From positions 136,860 to 188,066 of the forward strand of contig NZ_MWLM01000037.1 in assembly GCF_002198665.1 (NCBI RefSeq): a stretch of DNA of 51,207 nucleotides, read 5' to 3'. Source of the DNA: Novosphingobium sp. B 225. Its GTDB lineage: Bacteria; Pseudomonadota; Alphaproteobacteria; Sphingomonadales; Sphingomonadaceae. The notes beneath the pieces are model-generated. The model was not told where the DNA came from. It saw nothing but the letters and a program-made list of their open reading frames with translations, and searched no databases. The position numbers and the translations under genes are program-made. Shown here in pieces: positions 50,446 to 51,207 of the stretch. Every line of letters starts with the position of its first letter. Within the stretch, counting starts at the first letter, position 1.

Positions 50446-50600
50446 CAGGCAGCCCAACTCAGATCAGAGTATGATGCGTCTAACACATTGATCCTGCGTC
50501 GATAAAAACAACTTTCCTACAGCCCGGCACTGACAGTAGCGTGATGCCGCAAGGCTGAGGGGTTTCCGGCCGAGGTGGGCGGCCAACGTGAGAACGCCCC

Positions 50601-50906
50601 ATGCGCTTTGCGCTGCAATGTTATGTCGATCAGGAGCTTTACGAGGCAGTGAAGATGGCTGCCGAGGCGGCGCACATGAGCGTCAGCCAGTGGCTCAGAC
50701 TGGCGGTGATCGGTACCCTCGAAGGGCAGGATGAGGCAGCGTTCCGGGACCGGCTGATGTCCCATGTGCTGTTCACCTCGGCCGCGGCCGACGGGCTGCT
50801 GATGGCCCAGGCCGACAAGGAGATCAGGGCCCGGGTCCAGGCCGCCCACGGCAAGCGGCTGCGCGAATATCGCGAGCGCGTTGCTGTTTCGAGAGGGGGC
50901 GATTGA
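50601..50906 (+). CDS. Small relaxosome accessory-type protein (ribbon-helix-helix-like)
   Basis: 101 residues. N-terminal RFALQCYVDQELYEAVKMAA followed by MSVSQWLRLAVIG has the strand-helix-helix pattern of RHH DNA-binding proteins (short beta strand, then a helix with alternating hydrophobics, then a Ser-led helix). The C-terminal half is helical and rich in charged residues. It sits 3 bp before the relaxase gene, the position of TrwA/TraY-type proteins that bind the origin of transfer and help the relaxase nick it. No obvious ribosome site stands out. DNA-binding family call is moderate, role is from position. Confidence 0.65.
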   Translation: MRFALQCYVDQELYEAVKMAAEAAHMSVSQWLRLAVIGTLEGQDEAAFRDRLMSHVLFTSAAADGLLMAQADKEIRARVQAAHGKRLREYRERVAVSRGGD

Positions 50907-50909
50907 GCC

Positions 50910-51207
50910 ATGCTGTCGATGGCCAATGTCCGCTCGGCGGGTGGGGCGGCGGGGTACTTCGCCAAGGACAACTATTATGCCCAGGCTGATGCCGATCGGT
51001 CGGGCGTATGGGTCGGCAAGGGGGCGGAACGGCTCGGCCTGTCAGGAACAGTCGAGCCCCGGATGTTCGAGGCAATCCTGCGCGGTGAACTGCCCCAGGG
51101 CGGGCGCATCGGGCGCGGAGGGGCGGAGCATCGGGCGGGGACCGATCTGACCTTCTCGCTGCCCAAGTCATGGTCGCTCTTGGCGCTGGTCGGCAAGGAC
51201 GAACGGA
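50910..51207 (+). CDS. MobF-family conjugative relaxase (TrwC/TraI-like), N-terminal fragment
   Basis: 99 codons before the window ends; ATG 50910 has GAGAGGGGG upstream. MLSMANVRSAGGAAGYFAKD followed by NYYAQ supplies the N-terminal catalytic tyrosine pair region (Tyr16, Tyr22, Tyr23), and WVGKGAERLGLSGTV is the phrase that follows in TrwC-like relaxases. GTDLTFSLPKSWSLLALVG corresponds to the F-S-x-P-K-S segment before the metal-binding histidines, which fall outside the window. It nicks one strand at the origin of transfer, stays bound to the 5' end and, in complete MobF proteins, carries a helicase domain. Its presence shows that this DNA is part of, or next to, a conjugative or mobilisable element. 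Confidence 0.88.
   Translation, partial: MLSMANVRSAGGAAGYFAKDNYYAQADADRSGVWVGKGAERLGLSGTVEPRMFEAILRGELPQGGRIGRGGAEHRAGTDLTFSLPKSWSLLALVGKDER

Larger units (their letters stand above)
49891..50600. other. Gene-poor stretch between the island and the mobilisation genes
   Basis: About 710 bp without a supportable gene and of lower G+C than the flanks. It holds the ribosome site of the quinoprotein gene (49897-49903), the GntR operator (50059-50070), a hairpin CCCTGAG/CTCAGGG (50261-50290), a perfect 14-bp palindrome (50292-50305) and a repeat cluster at 50422-50445. The right part, directly upstream of the relaxosome-type genes, is where an origin of transfer would be expected. Confidence 0.45.

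Noticed and set aside
50601..50906. Toxin-antitoxin antidote
   Set aside because: RHH-type antitoxins look similar, but the next gene is a relaxase rather than a toxin, so a relaxosome role fits better.
1..51207. CRISPR arrays, rRNA genes, insertion sequences
   Set aside because: No regularly spaced repeats of suitable length, no rRNA-like sequence, and no transposase or IS ends were seen.

Overview
This is GC-rich DNA (low 60s % G+C by eye) from an alphaproteobacterium, most likely a sphingomonad (Novosphingobium/Sphingobium group). That call rests on two large TonB-dependent receptors with sphingomonad-style N-termini, a TPR/2OG oxygenase plus tryptophan-halogenase-like pair beside a sugar receptor, an outer-membrane barrel with a Ser/Gly loop, and the general gene style. 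A MobF-type relaxase begins at the right edge, so the replicon may be a conjugative plasmid or carry an integrative element. This is inference; no replication genes or integrase are visible.

Region 1 (1-1.0 kb): the N-terminal part of an outer-membrane barrel protein (minus strand) and a tiny exported protein built of 13-residue repeats.

Region 2 (1.4-16.5 kb): an alpha-galactoside (raffinose-family) and sucrose utilisation locus. A sugar:H+ type MFS carrier, GH36 alpha-galactosidase, GalT, GalK, a GH68 levansucrase-like enzyme and a GH32 fructosidase form one tight operon. A convergent LacI-family repressor follows, then a TonB receptor, a TPR/2OG-oxygenase-like protein and a flavin-dependent halogenase-like protein. 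A perfect palindrome, CAATCGATTG, occurs before the MFS gene, twice before the receptor and once before the halogenase-like gene. It is the probable LacI operator and ties the units into one regulon. GalE and hexokinase/fructokinase are not in the window.

Region 3 (16.7-50 kb): a large catabolic island. It is bounded on the left by a 21-bp relic of a tRNA-Ser 3' end and on the right by mobilisation genes. It has five transcription units: LLM monooxygenase - amidohydrolase - arylsulfatase - ThuA - flavin reductase - enoyl-CoA hydratase (minus); TonB receptor - MFS - P450 - acyl-CoA ligase - acyl-CoA dehydrogenase - SDR - formylglycine-generating enzyme (plus); wax ester synthase - patatin (minus); class II aldolase - HAD - DhaL - DhaK - transaldolase-like - GlcG-like - arylsulfatase - HAD (plus); and quinohaemoprotein dehydrogenase - acyl-CoA dehydrogenase (minus). 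A FadR-type GntR regulator sits in the middle. The palindrome ATTGTNNACAAT lies upstream of four units and in degenerate form before the first sulfatase, with a TTGACA-like -35 box embedded and pointing at the gene. My reading is a single GntR regulon for an organic sulfate ester with a hydrophobic part (oxidation, CoA activation, beta-oxidation) and a polyol or sugar part (kinase/aldolase module), with its own sulfatase-maturing enzyme. The actual substrate cannot be named from sequence.

Region 4 (50-51.2 kb): a gene-poor stretch with small palindromes and direct repeats, a small probable relaxosome protein, and the start of a MobF relaxase.
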